64,000 nt of DNA from Shinella zoogloeoides (GTDB lineage Bacteria; Pseudomonadota; Alphaproteobacteria; Rhizobiales; Rhizobiaceae): contig NZ_CP132313.1 in assembly GCF_030733845.1 (NCBI RefSeq), forward strand, positions 62,001 through 126,000, in the 5' to 3' direction. The notes under the pieces are model-generated. The model did not search any database and was not told the origin of the DNA. It saw only the letters and a program-made list of their open reading frames with translations. Shown in pieces: positions 22,236 through 30,392 of the stretch. Position numbers and translations under genes: made by a program. Every line of letters starts with the position of its first letter. The first letter of the stretch is position 1.

Positions 22236-24344
22236 TCAGAATTCCGATTTCATGCTGATCCAGAAGCGGCGTCCTTCCATCAGCGTGTTGAAGTCGGTCG
22301 GCTCGACCTTCTTGTCGAACACGTTGTAGACGGCCGCGTTCAGCGTCACGTTGTCGTTGACGAGATACTGGAGGCCGAGGTCGAGCGTGGCGTAGGGATC
22401 GTATTTGCGCCCCGGCTGGCCGTTGATCGACACCGGCGTGCCGTTGGTGCCGATACGGGCGCCGGCGGCGATTTCCGAGCCGTGGTAATTGGCGCTGGCC
22501 CAGGTGGTCAGGCCGTCGACGCTGGTCGTCCAGTCCGCGCGGATGTTGCCCGTATGCTCCGGTGTGCGGGCGAGCGGGAAGCCGGCGAAGCTGCCCGTCT
22601 TCTGCTCGGACTTGGTATAGGTGTAGCTGGCGCGCAGCGAAAGGTCCGGCATGGCGTGCCATGTGGCGGCCAGCTCGACGCCCTGCATCACCGCATCGTC
22701 GACATTGTAGTTGTACCAGAGGCGATAGTTCGAATCCTCGTCCCAGCGGGCGATCGAGCCGTCGGGGTTAAGCACCAGCGCGTTGGCGATCTTGTCCTTG
22801 AAGTCCGTGTAGAAATAGGTGCCACTGAGGACGACGTCGCCATTGTCCCAGATCGCGCCGAATTCGTAGCTGGTGCTGCTTTCGGCTTTGAGATCGGGGT
22901 CGCCGATGATGACGCCGCACGTGCCGGCAGGACCGTACGAGCAGCCGCCGCCGCCTGTGGTCATGGCATAGCCGGGCGCGATCTGGCGAATATCCGGTGC
23001 GCGGAAGCCGGTCGAGATACCGCCCTTGATCGTCAGGTCGCTCGTCGCGTTCCAGACACCGTAGATGCGTGGGCTGAGATGGTGGCCGTACCGTTCATGA
23101 TGGTCGATGCGCAGGCCGGTGGTCAGCGCGAAGTCGTCCACCATGCGCCATTCGTCTTCGGCGAAGAGCGCCCATTGCGTTGCCGAGAAGGTCTCGGTCA
23201 GGCCGGTGCGGCGGCCGGGGTTCTGGTCGCTGAGGCGCGCCTCGAAATACTGGCCGCCGGTGACCAGCGTGTGCTGGCCGAAGAGGTCGAACGGGGTGGT
23301 GAACTTGCCGTCGATGACCGTGTTGCGGATTTCCGGCCGGCGCGGATTGAGGATGTAGCGGTCGGCGGCGGCATTGTAGCTGTAGCTGTCGCGCTGGCCC
23401 CATTCCTGCTGGATGGAGAAGTCGGAGGTCGTCGGTCCCCAGCGGCCGGTATGCGACAGCGACCAGTGATCGCGGCTATTGAGGCGGAACGCCTCGGTGT
23501 CCCCGGTTTCCAGCGCCTTGCCGATGGTCTCGCCGCGGCGCAGACGCTGGCGGCCCGCCTCGAGCTTGATGTCGTGGTCCTCGTTGGGCGTCCAGGTCAG
23601 GCGGCCGGTGAGGTCGAAGTCCTTGGCGCCGAACGCGCCGCCGGCGATCCGGTCTTCTGAGCGGCGATAGCCGCTGCCCCAGAGCTGGAGGCCGAGGGTC
23701 TCTTCGAACAGCGGGCCGTTGACATACCAGGAGGCCTTGCCGCTGTTGCCGAACTTGGAATGCTGCTGGATCGTGCCTTCCGTGGTAATCGAGCCCGACC
23801 ATTTGTCGGCAACCTTGCGGGTGATGATGTTGATGACGCCGCCCATGGCGTCCGAGCCGTAGAGCGAGGACATCGGGCCCTTCACCACTTCGATGCGCTC
23901 GATGGCCGACAGTGGTGGAATGAAGCTCTGTTCGTAGCCGGAGCTGCCGTTCGGGCGCGCATCGCGGGTGCTCTGCCGCTTGCCGTCGACGAGGATGAGC
24001 GTATAGGTGCCGGGCAGGCCGCGGATATAGATGTCCCGCTCGTTGGCCACGCCGGTGACCGAGACGCCCTGTACTTCGCGCAACGCATCGGTGAGGTCGC
24101 GGAACGAACCCTTCTCCAGCTCCTCGCGGGTAACGACGGTGATGCTCGCCGGCGCGTCCTTGACGCTCTGCTCGAAACCGGCGGCGGTCACGACCACCTG
24201 CTCGAGAACCGTTGCATCGGCCTGTTCCTGCGCGAGCGCGATGCCGGGCGTGACCAGCGCCGTGCCGGCTAGAAGGGCAACGCCCCAGCGCCGCGTGCTC
24301 GGCCCCTGGCCGCGATCGGTATTCCTGCCTGCAAAGCCCGTCAT
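22236..24344 (-). CDS. TonB-dependent catecholate siderophore receptor (FepA/IrgA-like)
   Basis: 702-residue outer-membrane receptor. After a signal peptide ending IALAQE comes a TonB box (LEQVVVTAAG), then the plug with DIYIRGLPGTYTLILVDGKR and VVKGPMSSLYGSDAMGGVIN. The barrel ends in a terminal Phe (RRFWISMKSEF). A loop with two cysteines (GGGCSYGPAGTCGV) is like that of FepA-type receptors. ATG 24344 is used because an AGGGGG site lies upstream; a TTG 15 bp earlier is less likely. It heads the operon and is probably iron-regulated through the box at 24445. Confidence 0.93.
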   Translation of the reverse strand: MTGFAGRNTDRGQGPSTRRWGVALLAGTALVTPGIALAQEQADATVLEQVVVTAAGFEQSVKDAPASITVVTREELEKGSFRDLTDALREVQGVSVTGVANERDIYIRGLPGTYTLILVDGKRQSTRDARPNGSSGYEQSFIPPLSAIERIEVVKGPMSSLYGSDAMGGVINIITRKVADKWSGSITTEGTIQQHSKFGNSGKASWYVNGPLFEETLGLQLWGSGYRRSEDRIAGGAFGAKDFDLTGRLTWTPNEDHDIKLEAGRQRLRRGETIGKALETGDTEAFRLNSRDHWSLSHTGRWGPTTSDFSIQQEWGQRDSYSYNAAADRYILNPRRPEIRNTVIDGKFTTPFDLFGQHTLVTGGQYFEARLSDQNPGRRTGLTETFSATQWALFAEDEWRMVDDFALTTGLRIDHHERYGHHLSPRIYGVWNATSDLTIKGGISTGFRAPDIRQIAPGYAMTTGGGGCSYGPAGTCGVIIGDPDLKAESSTSYEFGAIWDNGDVVLSGTYFYTDFKDKIANALVLNPDGSIARWDEDSNYRLWYNYNVDDAVMQGVELAATWHAMPDLSLRASYTYTKSEQKTGSFAGFPLARTPEHTGNIRADWTTSVDGLTTWASANYHGSEIAAGARIGTNGTPVSINGQPGRKYDPYATLDLGLQYLVNDNVTLNAAVYNVFDKKVEPTDFNTLMEGRRFWISMKSEF

Positions 24345-24443
24345 GCATGCCCCCTGCAATCACATCTGTGTTATTCCTCACGTGCTTAACTTGAGGAAAC
24401 GTGTCCACTTATGTAGTCCAGGGATGGGTGGTCAACCGCGGTG

Positions 24444-24469
24444 ATTTCGAACGATTCTAAATTCGAAAT
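24444..24469. promoter_or_regulatory. Candidate Irr box (ICE) in a perfect inverted repeat
   Basis: TTTCGAACGATTCTAAA (24445-24461) differs at one base from the ICE pattern TTTAGAA-N3-TTCTAAA bound by the rhizobial iron regulator Irr. ATTTCGAA (24444-24451) and TTCGAAAT (24462-24469) form a perfect 8-bp inverted repeat around it. It lies about 100 bp upstream of the receptor ATG and just before or at the start of the divergent gene. Confidence 0.58.
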
Positions 24470-24494
24470 AACGCAATTCGCTTGGGCTGGTGGC

Positions 24495-25982
24495 GTGAAG
24501 GATCGGGAAGCGGTGAGGAAGGAGGGCGGGGGCGTAAGCGATCCGGCGGGCAGACTCGACCGGCCGGGACAACTGCGTCTTCTCGTCGTCTTCGATGCGC
24601 TGCTGCGTGAGGGCAGCGTCGCTAAGGCTGCGGCCGGCCTCGGGCTGCAGAGCCCGGCGGTCAGCCGCATGCTCGCCCAGTTGCGCGAGCTCTACGGCGA
24701 CCCGCTGTTTACCCGAACCGCCAAGGGGCTGGTCCCGACGCGCTTCGCCGAAGGTCTGCGGCTGCGTCTGCGGGCGCTTGCCGCCGAGACGGAGCAACTT
24801 GTGACCGCTCCGATGGCGGCGGCGCCGGCAGCGCGTACAACGATCGATGACGACTGGATCCGCCCGCCGCTGATATCCGCGCCGCCGCTCGCGGTCCGCC
24901 CGAGCGTGCTCTTGCAGGGGCAGCCGACGCCTGACGACTTCGCCCGCAAGCTCGCGCGCATCGGCCACAACGCGGATCCGCAACGGCGTCTTGCGAAGTA
25001 TATAGCGACGTCCGGCAGCGGCGTCGGCCGGTCCCGCCCTCTGGCGCGCGAGGAGGCCGAAGACGCCCTGGCGATCATTCTGGACGGCGAAGCCGACCCT
25101 GTGCAGGTCGGCGCACTTCTGGCGACGATGCAGTATCGCGGCGTGACGGCGGCGGAGATGGCGGGTTTCATCGAGGCGCTGCGGCGCCACATCGGTGCTT
25201 ACGACGTCTCCGACGGGCACGCGGACCTCGACTGGCCGGCCTACCTGTCACCGAAACTGAAAACCCCGCCCTGGTTCCTCCATGCCGCACGGCTGGTCGC
25301 AATGGCCGGTTACCGTGTCCTCCTGCACGGCCACTATGGGCAGGGGCCGGATGCCGGCAAGCTCGAGCTGGCGGCGGAAACGGCGGGCATTCCCGTTTGC
25401 GCATCGCTCGGCGAGGCGAAGGCGGCGCTCGCCGCCGGCTCGATTGCCTATCTGCCCATCGGCGGCGCCTCGACGCAGATACAGCGCCTTTTCGGCCTCT
25501 ATTCTCTTCTTGAAATGCGGCTGCCGCTCAATGCCGTCGTCCACCTGCTCAATCCGTTGGGCGCAGCGGCCAGCCTGCTCGGCGTCGCCATGCCGTCGCG
25601 GCGCGATATGCTTCGGGACACGGCGATGCTGCTCGGCGCGCGCGCCCTTTCGATCCTCGGCAACAACCGCGATTTCGCCGAGTTCACCCCGTTCCGCGCG
25701 ACGACGCTCTTCCGGCTGGTCGACGGCGAGCCGATGGACACGCGCATTGTCGCACGCAGGGCAATAGCAACCGCGCCGCCGCCGGCGGCCTATACGAGCC
25801 GCGAATATTGGCAGGCGGTATGGACCGGTGCGGCGCGCGATGAGGTCGCCGAGGCAATCGTGGTGGATACGGCGGCGGCCGCGCTGCTGACGATCCCGAC
25901 ATGCCCCGCCGCGACCTTTGAGGCGGCGAGAAGGGAAGCAGCAGACCTATGGCAGGGCCGGAATTCCACAAATCCGCGATAG
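24495..25982 (+). CDS. LysR-type HTH fused to a TrpD2/YbiB-like phosphoribosyltransferase domain
   Basis: About 495 residues with two parts. The N-terminal segment is a LysR-type HTH (LRLLVVFDALLREGSVAKAA, then QSPAVSRMLAQLRELYGDPL and GLVPT). The large C-terminal domain resembles the anthranilate phosphoribosyltransferase-like TrpD2/YbiB family (AREEAEDALAIILDGEADPV, QVGALLATMQYRG, FGLYSLLEMRLPLNAVVHLL). E. coli YbiB is a nucleic-acid-binding protein without transferase activity, so this may be a DNA-associated protein. The start is uncertain: GTG 24441 would place the iron box inside the gene, so GTG 24495 or 24513 is preferred. It is divergent from the siderophore receptor. Confidence 0.82.
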   Translation: MKDREAVRKEGGGVSDPAGRLDRPGQLRLLVVFDALLREGSVAKAAAGLGLQSPAVSRMLAQLRELYGDPLFTRTAKGLVPTRFAEGLRLRLRALAAETEQLVTAPMAAAPAARTTIDDDWIRPPLISAPPLAVRPSVLLQGQPTPDDFARKLARIGHNADPQRRLAKYIATSGSGVGRSRPLAREEAEDALAIILDGEADPVQVGALLATMQYRGVTAAEMAGFIEALRRHIGAYDVSDGHADLDWPAYLSPKLKTPPWFLHAARLVAMAGYRVLLHGHYGQGPDAGKLELAAETAGIPVCASLGEAKAALAAGSIAYLPIGGASTQIQRLFGLYSLLEMRLPLNAVVHLLNPLGAAASLLGVAMPSRRDMLRDTAMLLGARALSILGNNRDFAEFTPFRATTLFRLVDGEPMDTRIVARRAIATAPPPAAYTSREYWQAVWTGAARDEVAEAIVVDTAAAALLTIPTCPAATFEAARREAADLWQGRNSTNPR

Positions 25983-26051
25983 TTCAGTAACATCGCAGAT
26001 TATGTGGTGCCGGGTGGCGGGACCGAGGATGATCTTCCCGGTCACGCCTGA

Positions 26052-26720
26052 TCATCGTTCTGCCCCAGCCGCCGCCCGTTCCGCGAGCCAGCGCAGGCCT
26101 CCATCCCTGACCGCGTCGTAGACGGCGCGGCCGAGCGAGATGCCGGCATCGGTATGGAGGCCAGCGAAGGGGATCGCGGGATTTCCGCGAGGCGAGGCGA
26201 CGACGATGCAGTCCGTTCCGGTGCCGGTCACGATATGGCCGTCGCGACGAAGCCCAAGGTCCATGACGGCTGCGGTGCGGGCCTCGGCGGCGATCGAAAG
26301 CGCTTCGATGCACGCCGCCTCGGACAAGGATGTTCCGACATGGGCGAGAAGGTTGATCGTGCCGACGGGCGCGCGCCCGTCAAAGGGTTCGCCGACCCGG
26401 CCGGCATTGGAAAGGCCGACGGTGGCGAGGCAGGAGGAGGTGACGGCGCCGGCCGTGGCGCTTGCCAGATCATGCTGGGCGAGGCTGCGCGAGGTCATGA
26501 GGTGCACCGCCTCGCCATGGCCGGCTTCGTTCATGCGCCGGTGAAGGAGTTCGGCGGGATCGACGTCCACCGGCAGGTCTCCGTCCCGCACCTCGAGCCA
26601 GACGACGGACCGCGCAACGACGAAGCCGGGTCGGGTCAGCGACCAGCTCAGCATGTTCTGCGGCTCGGAAAATTCCGCGACTAGGAAAGGAGGTGTCCAG
26701 CGGGCGGTGAACGCGGGCAT
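26052..26720 (-). CDS. cbiZ: Adenosylcobinamide amidohydrolase
   Basis: 222-residue CbiZ-family enzyme. It removes the aminopropanol tail from adenosylcobinamide or pseudo-B12, so that cobyric acid can re-enter cobalamin synthesis. Family features are LTSRSLAQHDLASA-like (here MTSRSLAQHDLASATAG), CLATVGLSNAGRVGE, GTINLLAHVGTSLSEAA and GTGTDCIVVASPRG. ATG 26720 lies four bases after the preceding stop. As the last gene of the B12-uptake operon it fits corrinoid salvage after import. Confidence 0.92.
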   Translation of the reverse strand: MPAFTARWTPPFLVAEFSEPQNMLSWSLTRPGFVVARSVVWLEVRDGDLPVDVDPAELLHRRMNEAGHGEAVHLMTSRSLAQHDLASATAGAVTSSCLATVGLSNAGRVGEPFDGRAPVGTINLLAHVGTSLSEAACIEALSIAAEARTAAVMDLGLRRDGHIVTGTGTDCIVVASPRGNPAIPFAGLHTDAGISLGRAVYDAVRDGGLRWLAERAAAGAER

Positions 26721-26724
26721 TCGG

Positions 26725-27759
26725 CTAGTGACCGGGCGCGTCGTCGTCGGCCGTCGCGGTATCGGAGACTTTGTCGAAGGCCTCCCGCCAGCGGGACACC
26801 AGATCGCTGTAGCTGCCGCCGGCGAACTTTTCGGCGAGGCGATGCTGCTGGCGAAGCGTCAGGCGCAATGCCGCCCGGCCGAAGCGATCGGACTGCACCG
26901 TGAATTCATGCGGTTCGACCTTCCTGCCCAGCGCCTCCAGCACGGCCTTGCGCAGCAGCGGCAGGTCGGGGCGGGCGAACTGTTCGTAAAGGCTCTGGAA
27001 CCGCGCGTGGTCGTCGATGTCGAATTCCATGTCGGCCCCCATGCCGTCCATGACGGGGTTCGCCGGATGAAGGTAGCCGAGCGGAACCAGATGGTCCGGG
27101 ATCGGCGTATTGGCCGAATGCGTGCGCCCTGCCTTCAGGAACTGGGGCAGGAGATGGGTGTGCGGACCGGGCGGCGAGACGCCGCCGGTATCCGGCCCGC
27201 CGATCTTCTGGAAGACCTCGATACGTCCGATGCGCGTCAGCGCAACGCGGTGCGGGTGGGCCTTCAGGATGGCGCCGCCGGCCGGATTGCCCGGATCGAA
27301 CAGGCTGCGCCCGGTATTTTCCCGAAGGATGGCGAGGAGGTCCGGGTCCTCGGTGCGGATGCAGAAGTCGCATTGCGCGAGAGCAAGGCCCATGTCGAAG
27401 AGTATCGCCCTGCGGTCGGCCGGGCGCACGGCGTCCCCATCTGGGCCGAGTTCGGTAAGGGCGCTGCGCCTGCTTCCGGCGGCATCGCGGTGAGGCAGGC
27501 AGAGCGCAAGCGCATGGCTCCAGCGCTGCGGCTTGGGGCTCAGCGTCTCGTAGGCGACGGGCTCGATCTTCTCGACCGTCGCGGCATTGAGGCGGATCGC
27601 GCCGCGGCGTGTCGCCCGCACGAAGAGCGCCGGCGCGTCGGCCTCCAGATACTCGCCCTTGTCCTGGTGGAATTCCGCGACGGCGCCGAAGGAGCCCATG
27701 CTCCAGCCCGCCTTCTCGTCGGAAAGATGACTTTGCAGGATATCCCGGAGATCAGCCAT
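26725..27759 (-). CDS. Unrecognised conserved-looking protein within the B12 uptake operon
   Basis: 344 residues, soluble, no signal peptide. I do not recognise the family. Visible points: an N-terminal ADLRDILQSHLSD, a CDFC pair (LAQCDFCIRTEDPDLLAI) and a His-rich middle (ILKAHPHRVALTR, PPGPHTHLLPQFLK, THSANTPIPDHL, LGYLHPANPV) that could bind a metal or corrinoid. Its start overlaps the BtuD gene by 8 bp (ATG 27759; ATG 27771 is also possible) and CbiZ follows after 4 bp. This tight coupling points to a role in cobalamin or cobinamide handling. Confidence 0.8.
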   Translation of the reverse strand: MADLRDILQSHLSDEKAGWSMGSFGAVAEFHQDKGEYLEADAPALFVRATRRGAIRLNAATVEKIEPVAYETLSPKPQRWSHALALCLPHRDAAGSRRSALTELGPDGDAVRPADRRAILFDMGLALAQCDFCIRTEDPDLLAILRENTGRSLFDPGNPAGGAILKAHPHRVALTRIGRIEVFQKIGGPDTGGVSPPGPHTHLLPQFLKAGRTHSANTPIPDHLVPLGYLHPANPVMDGMGADMEFDIDDHARFQSLYEQFARPDLPLLRKAVLEALGRKVEPHEFTVQSDRFGRAALRLTLRQQHRLAEKFAGGSYSDLVSRWREAFDKVSDTATADDDAPGH

Positions 27760-28549
27760 GGCCGTTTTCATCCTTCTTCTGTGGCAGGTCGACCGGCTGC
27801 ACGATCAGGCCGCCCGCGGCGGTGCCGATGAACGCCTCGACCGTGTAGACGTCTTCAAGTGTTTCGGCGGTCAGCACGGCCTCCGGCCGGCCCTCAGCAT
27901 GGGCGCGGCCGCCGTGCAGCAGGAGCAGCCGGTCGCACCAGCGCGCGGCGAGCGTCAGGTCGTGCATGGAGGCAATGACAATCCGGCCCTCTGCCGCCAG
28001 CTCCCGGAAGAGCCGCATGAGCGCGATCTGGTGCTGTGGGTCGAGGCCGGCCAGCGGCTCGTCGGCCAGAAGCACCGGTGTATCCTGCGCGAGCGCCCGG
28101 GCGATGAGGACCCGCGCCCGCTCGCCGCCAGAAAGGCTGGTGACGGCACGGTGGCGGAAGGCGGAAAGGTCCATGCGCACCAGCGCGGCCTCCGTCGCCG
28201 CCCGGTCGCGCTCCGAGGGCGCGGAAAAGCGTGCGTGATGCGGCAGCCGGCCGAGCGTCACCACGGCTTCGACGCTCATCGCCCAGGCGGTCTCCCGCTC
28301 CTGCGGCAGATAGGCGACGTGGCGTGCGCGCTCGGATGCCTTGAGAGCGGAGAGATCGACGCCGTCGAAGCGGACCACGCCACTGGCAGGGACAAGGCCG
28401 AGGCAGGCGCGCAGAAAGGTCGATTTGCCGGCACCGTTCGGGCCGATGAGGCCGGTGAAGCTTCCCTTGCCGACCGTGAGCGACACGCTCTTCACGACTT
28501 GCTTGCCGGCGAGCGTGGCCGACAGGTCTTCGATGGTGAGAACGCTCAC
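27752..28549 (-). CDS. btuD: Cobalamin ABC importer ATPase
   Basis: 265-residue ATPase of the FecE/BtuD type. Walker A is GPNGAGKST, the signature LSGGERAR, Walker B VLLADEPLAGLD, then ASMHDLTLAARWCDR. It powers the BtuC permease encoded just upstream. The start is GTG 28549, overlapping the btuC stop (GTGA). The ligand assignment rests on the operon: riboswitch, BtuB, BtuF, CbiZ. Confidence 0.92.
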   Translation of the reverse strand: MSVLTIEDLSATLAGKQVVKSVSLTVGKGSFTGLIGPNGAGKSTFLRACLGLVPASGVVRFDGVDLSALKASERARHVAYLPQERETAWAMSVEAVVTLGRLPHHARFSAPSERDRAATEAALVRMDLSAFRHRAVTSLSGGERARVLIARALAQDTPVLLADEPLAGLDPQHQIALMRLFRELAAEGRIVIASMHDLTLAARWCDRLLLLHGGRAHAEGRPEAVLTAETLEDVYTVEAFIGTAAGGLIVQPVDLPQKKDENGHG

Positions 28550-29547
28550 AATCCCGTCCTCCTGTGCGACCAGACGAGCCAGAAGAAGAAGGGCGCGCCG
28601 ACGATTGCGGTCAAAACGCCGAGCTTGAGGTCGCGATCCGGCGCGACGACCCGCACGAGAATGTCGGCGGCGAGCAGCAGGGCCGCACCGCCAAGCGCAC
28701 TGGCTGGCAGAAGCCGCGAGGGCTGCGCGCCGACGAGCGGACGCAGCACATGGGGCACGACGAGGCCGACAAAGCCGATGGCGCCGGTAACGGCCGTGGC
28801 GGCCCCGACTGACAGCGCCGTGCCGACGACCGCAAGACGCTGTACCTGCCGGAGATCGACGCCCATGCTCGCGGCCGCGTCAGGGCCGAGGCTCAGCGCA
28901 TCGAGTGCCCGGCCGAGGCGGAACAGCAGCAGCCAGCCGATGACCGTGAAGGGCAGCATCAGCCAGACATGCGGCATCGAGCGGTCGGTGAGCGAGCCGA
29001 GCATCCAGAACATGATCTCCATCGCCGCGAAGGGGTTGGGCGAGAGGTTCAGCACCAGCGAGGTCATCGCGCCCGCGAGGCTGGAAATCGCGATGCCCGT
29101 GAGGATGACGGTGAGCGGCCGCCCGTCCGCGCCCGCCATCGCCTTGAGAACGAGGACGGCCAGCATCGCGCCGGCCAGCGCCATGAGCGGCAGGGCGAGC
29201 ACGAAGAGCGCGGAAAGCCCGGTATAGATGGCGATGACCGCGCCGAGCGAGGCCGACGCGCTGACGCCGATCAGCCCCGGTTCGGCCAATGGATTGCGCA
29301 GATACCCTTGCAGCGCGGCGCCGGAAAGGCCGAGCGTTGCGCCGACCAGCAAGCCGAGCAGGGCGCGGGGCAGGCGGATCTCCTGCATCACCAGGACAAG
29401 CAGTTCCTCCCCGCCGCCGAAGAGCGCATGAAGACTGTCGAAAAAGCCGACGTCCGCCGGGCCGGTGGTGAGTGATAAAAGAAAGAGCGCGAGGGTGGTC
29501 GCCGCCAGGGCGGCGAGGGTGGCGCGGTAGTGGGTATTGATCGTCAC
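28546..29547 (-). CDS. btuC: Cobalamin ABC importer permease
   Basis: 333-residue FecCD/BtuC permease with about ten membrane segments. Typical motifs are IRLPRALLGLLVGATLGLSG, LRNPLAEPGLIGVSASASLG, GAIGFVGLVVPHVLRPLVG and GVLTAIVGAPFFFWL. GTG 29547 overlaps the btuF stop. It moves cobalamin handed over by BtuF across the inner membrane. Confidence 0.93.
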   Translation of the reverse strand: MTINTHYRATLAALAATTLALFLLSLTTGPADVGFFDSLHALFGGGEELLVLVMQEIRLPRALLGLLVGATLGLSGAALQGYLRNPLAEPGLIGVSASASLGAVIAIYTGLSALFVLALPLMALAGAMLAVLVLKAMAGADGRPLTVILTGIAISSLAGAMTSLVLNLSPNPFAAMEIMFWMLGSLTDRSMPHVWLMLPFTVIGWLLLFRLGRALDALSLGPDAAASMGVDLRQVQRLAVVGTALSVGAATAVTGAIGFVGLVVPHVLRPLVGAQPSRLLPASALGGAALLLAADILVRVVAPDRDLKLGVLTAIVGAPFFFWLVWSHRRTGL

Positions 29548-30392
29548 GGTGCGCGCCCCTTTGCCCGGCGGGCCGCGTCCTGCAAGGCGCGGGCGGCTTC
29601 AAGGGTGAACGGCCCACCGCAGACTGTCAGCCGGTTTTCGAGCGGCGCTTCGGCATTGGCGGCTGCGAGCGCGCGATAGGCGGGATGGGCAAAATTCTGC
29701 TCGGCAAGGGCAGGGCCTTCCGCTTGCGACCGCCCGCCGGCCATCAGTTCCGGATCGGCTAGGACGAGCAGTTCCAGCGGCAGGCGGGCAGTGCCCTCCA
29801 TGCCCAGCGTCTCGGCGATGTTGTCGAGGCCGGCGCGCTTCACGACTTCGGAAACGAGCGTGCCGGATCCGGACGTATAACTGTTGGCGAAAGTAAGGGC
29901 GGTGCGCAGCCGCGGCGCGTTAGCGGTTTCGAGCGCCGCGATCTCCGCATCCATTCCCGCGATCAGCGTTTTCGCCCGCTCGGGATTGCCGAGCAGCTCG
30001 CCCATGCGGGCGAGGTTGGCGCGGACCTCGTCGAAGGAGGCTTCCGGCGGGAACTCCTCGACGCGGAAGCCCAGCCGGCGCAGCAGCGCGACGGTCGTGC
30101 GCGTCGTATAGGTGCCGGCGAGCACCAGGTCGGGCTTCATCAGGAAGATTTCTTCGGCCAGGCCGTGATTGACGACATAGGCCTCGGCCTGCCCCGCCAT
30201 CGCGGATGTGCCGGCATCGCGCGCCAGGTAGGAGACGGAATAGAGCTGGCCGGGTCTTGCGATGAGCATGGCCATCTGGTCCGTACAGACATTCATCGAC
30301 ACCACGCGCCGCGGAGCGGCGTCGGCACAGCTTGCCGCTGCCGGCCAGAAGAGGCCGGCAAGGATCATCGCATGCCAACGCCGTCCCTCCAT
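29544..30392 (-). CDS. btuF: Periplasmic cobalamin-binding protein
   Basis: 282 residues with a cleavable signal (ILAGLFWPAAASCADA) and the BtuF/FhuD helical-backbone fold: RRVVSMNVCTDQMAMLIA, KPDLVLAGTYTTRTTVALLR and the late LTVCGGPFTLEA. ATG 30392 shares one base with the btuB stop (TGATG). It captures B12 released by BtuB and delivers it to BtuCD. Confidence 0.9.
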   Translation of the reverse strand: MEGRRWHAMILAGLFWPAAASCADAAPRRVVSMNVCTDQMAMLIARPGQLYSVSYLARDAGTSAMAGQAEAYVVNHGLAEEIFLMKPDLVLAGTYTTRTTVALLRRLGFRVEEFPPEASFDEVRANLARMGELLGNPERAKTLIAGMDAEIAALETANAPRLRTALTFANSYTSGSGTLVSEVVKRAGLDNIAETLGMEGTARLPLELLVLADPELMAGGRSQAEGPALAEQNFAHPAYRALAAANAEAPLENRLTVCGGPFTLEAARALQDAARRAKGRAP

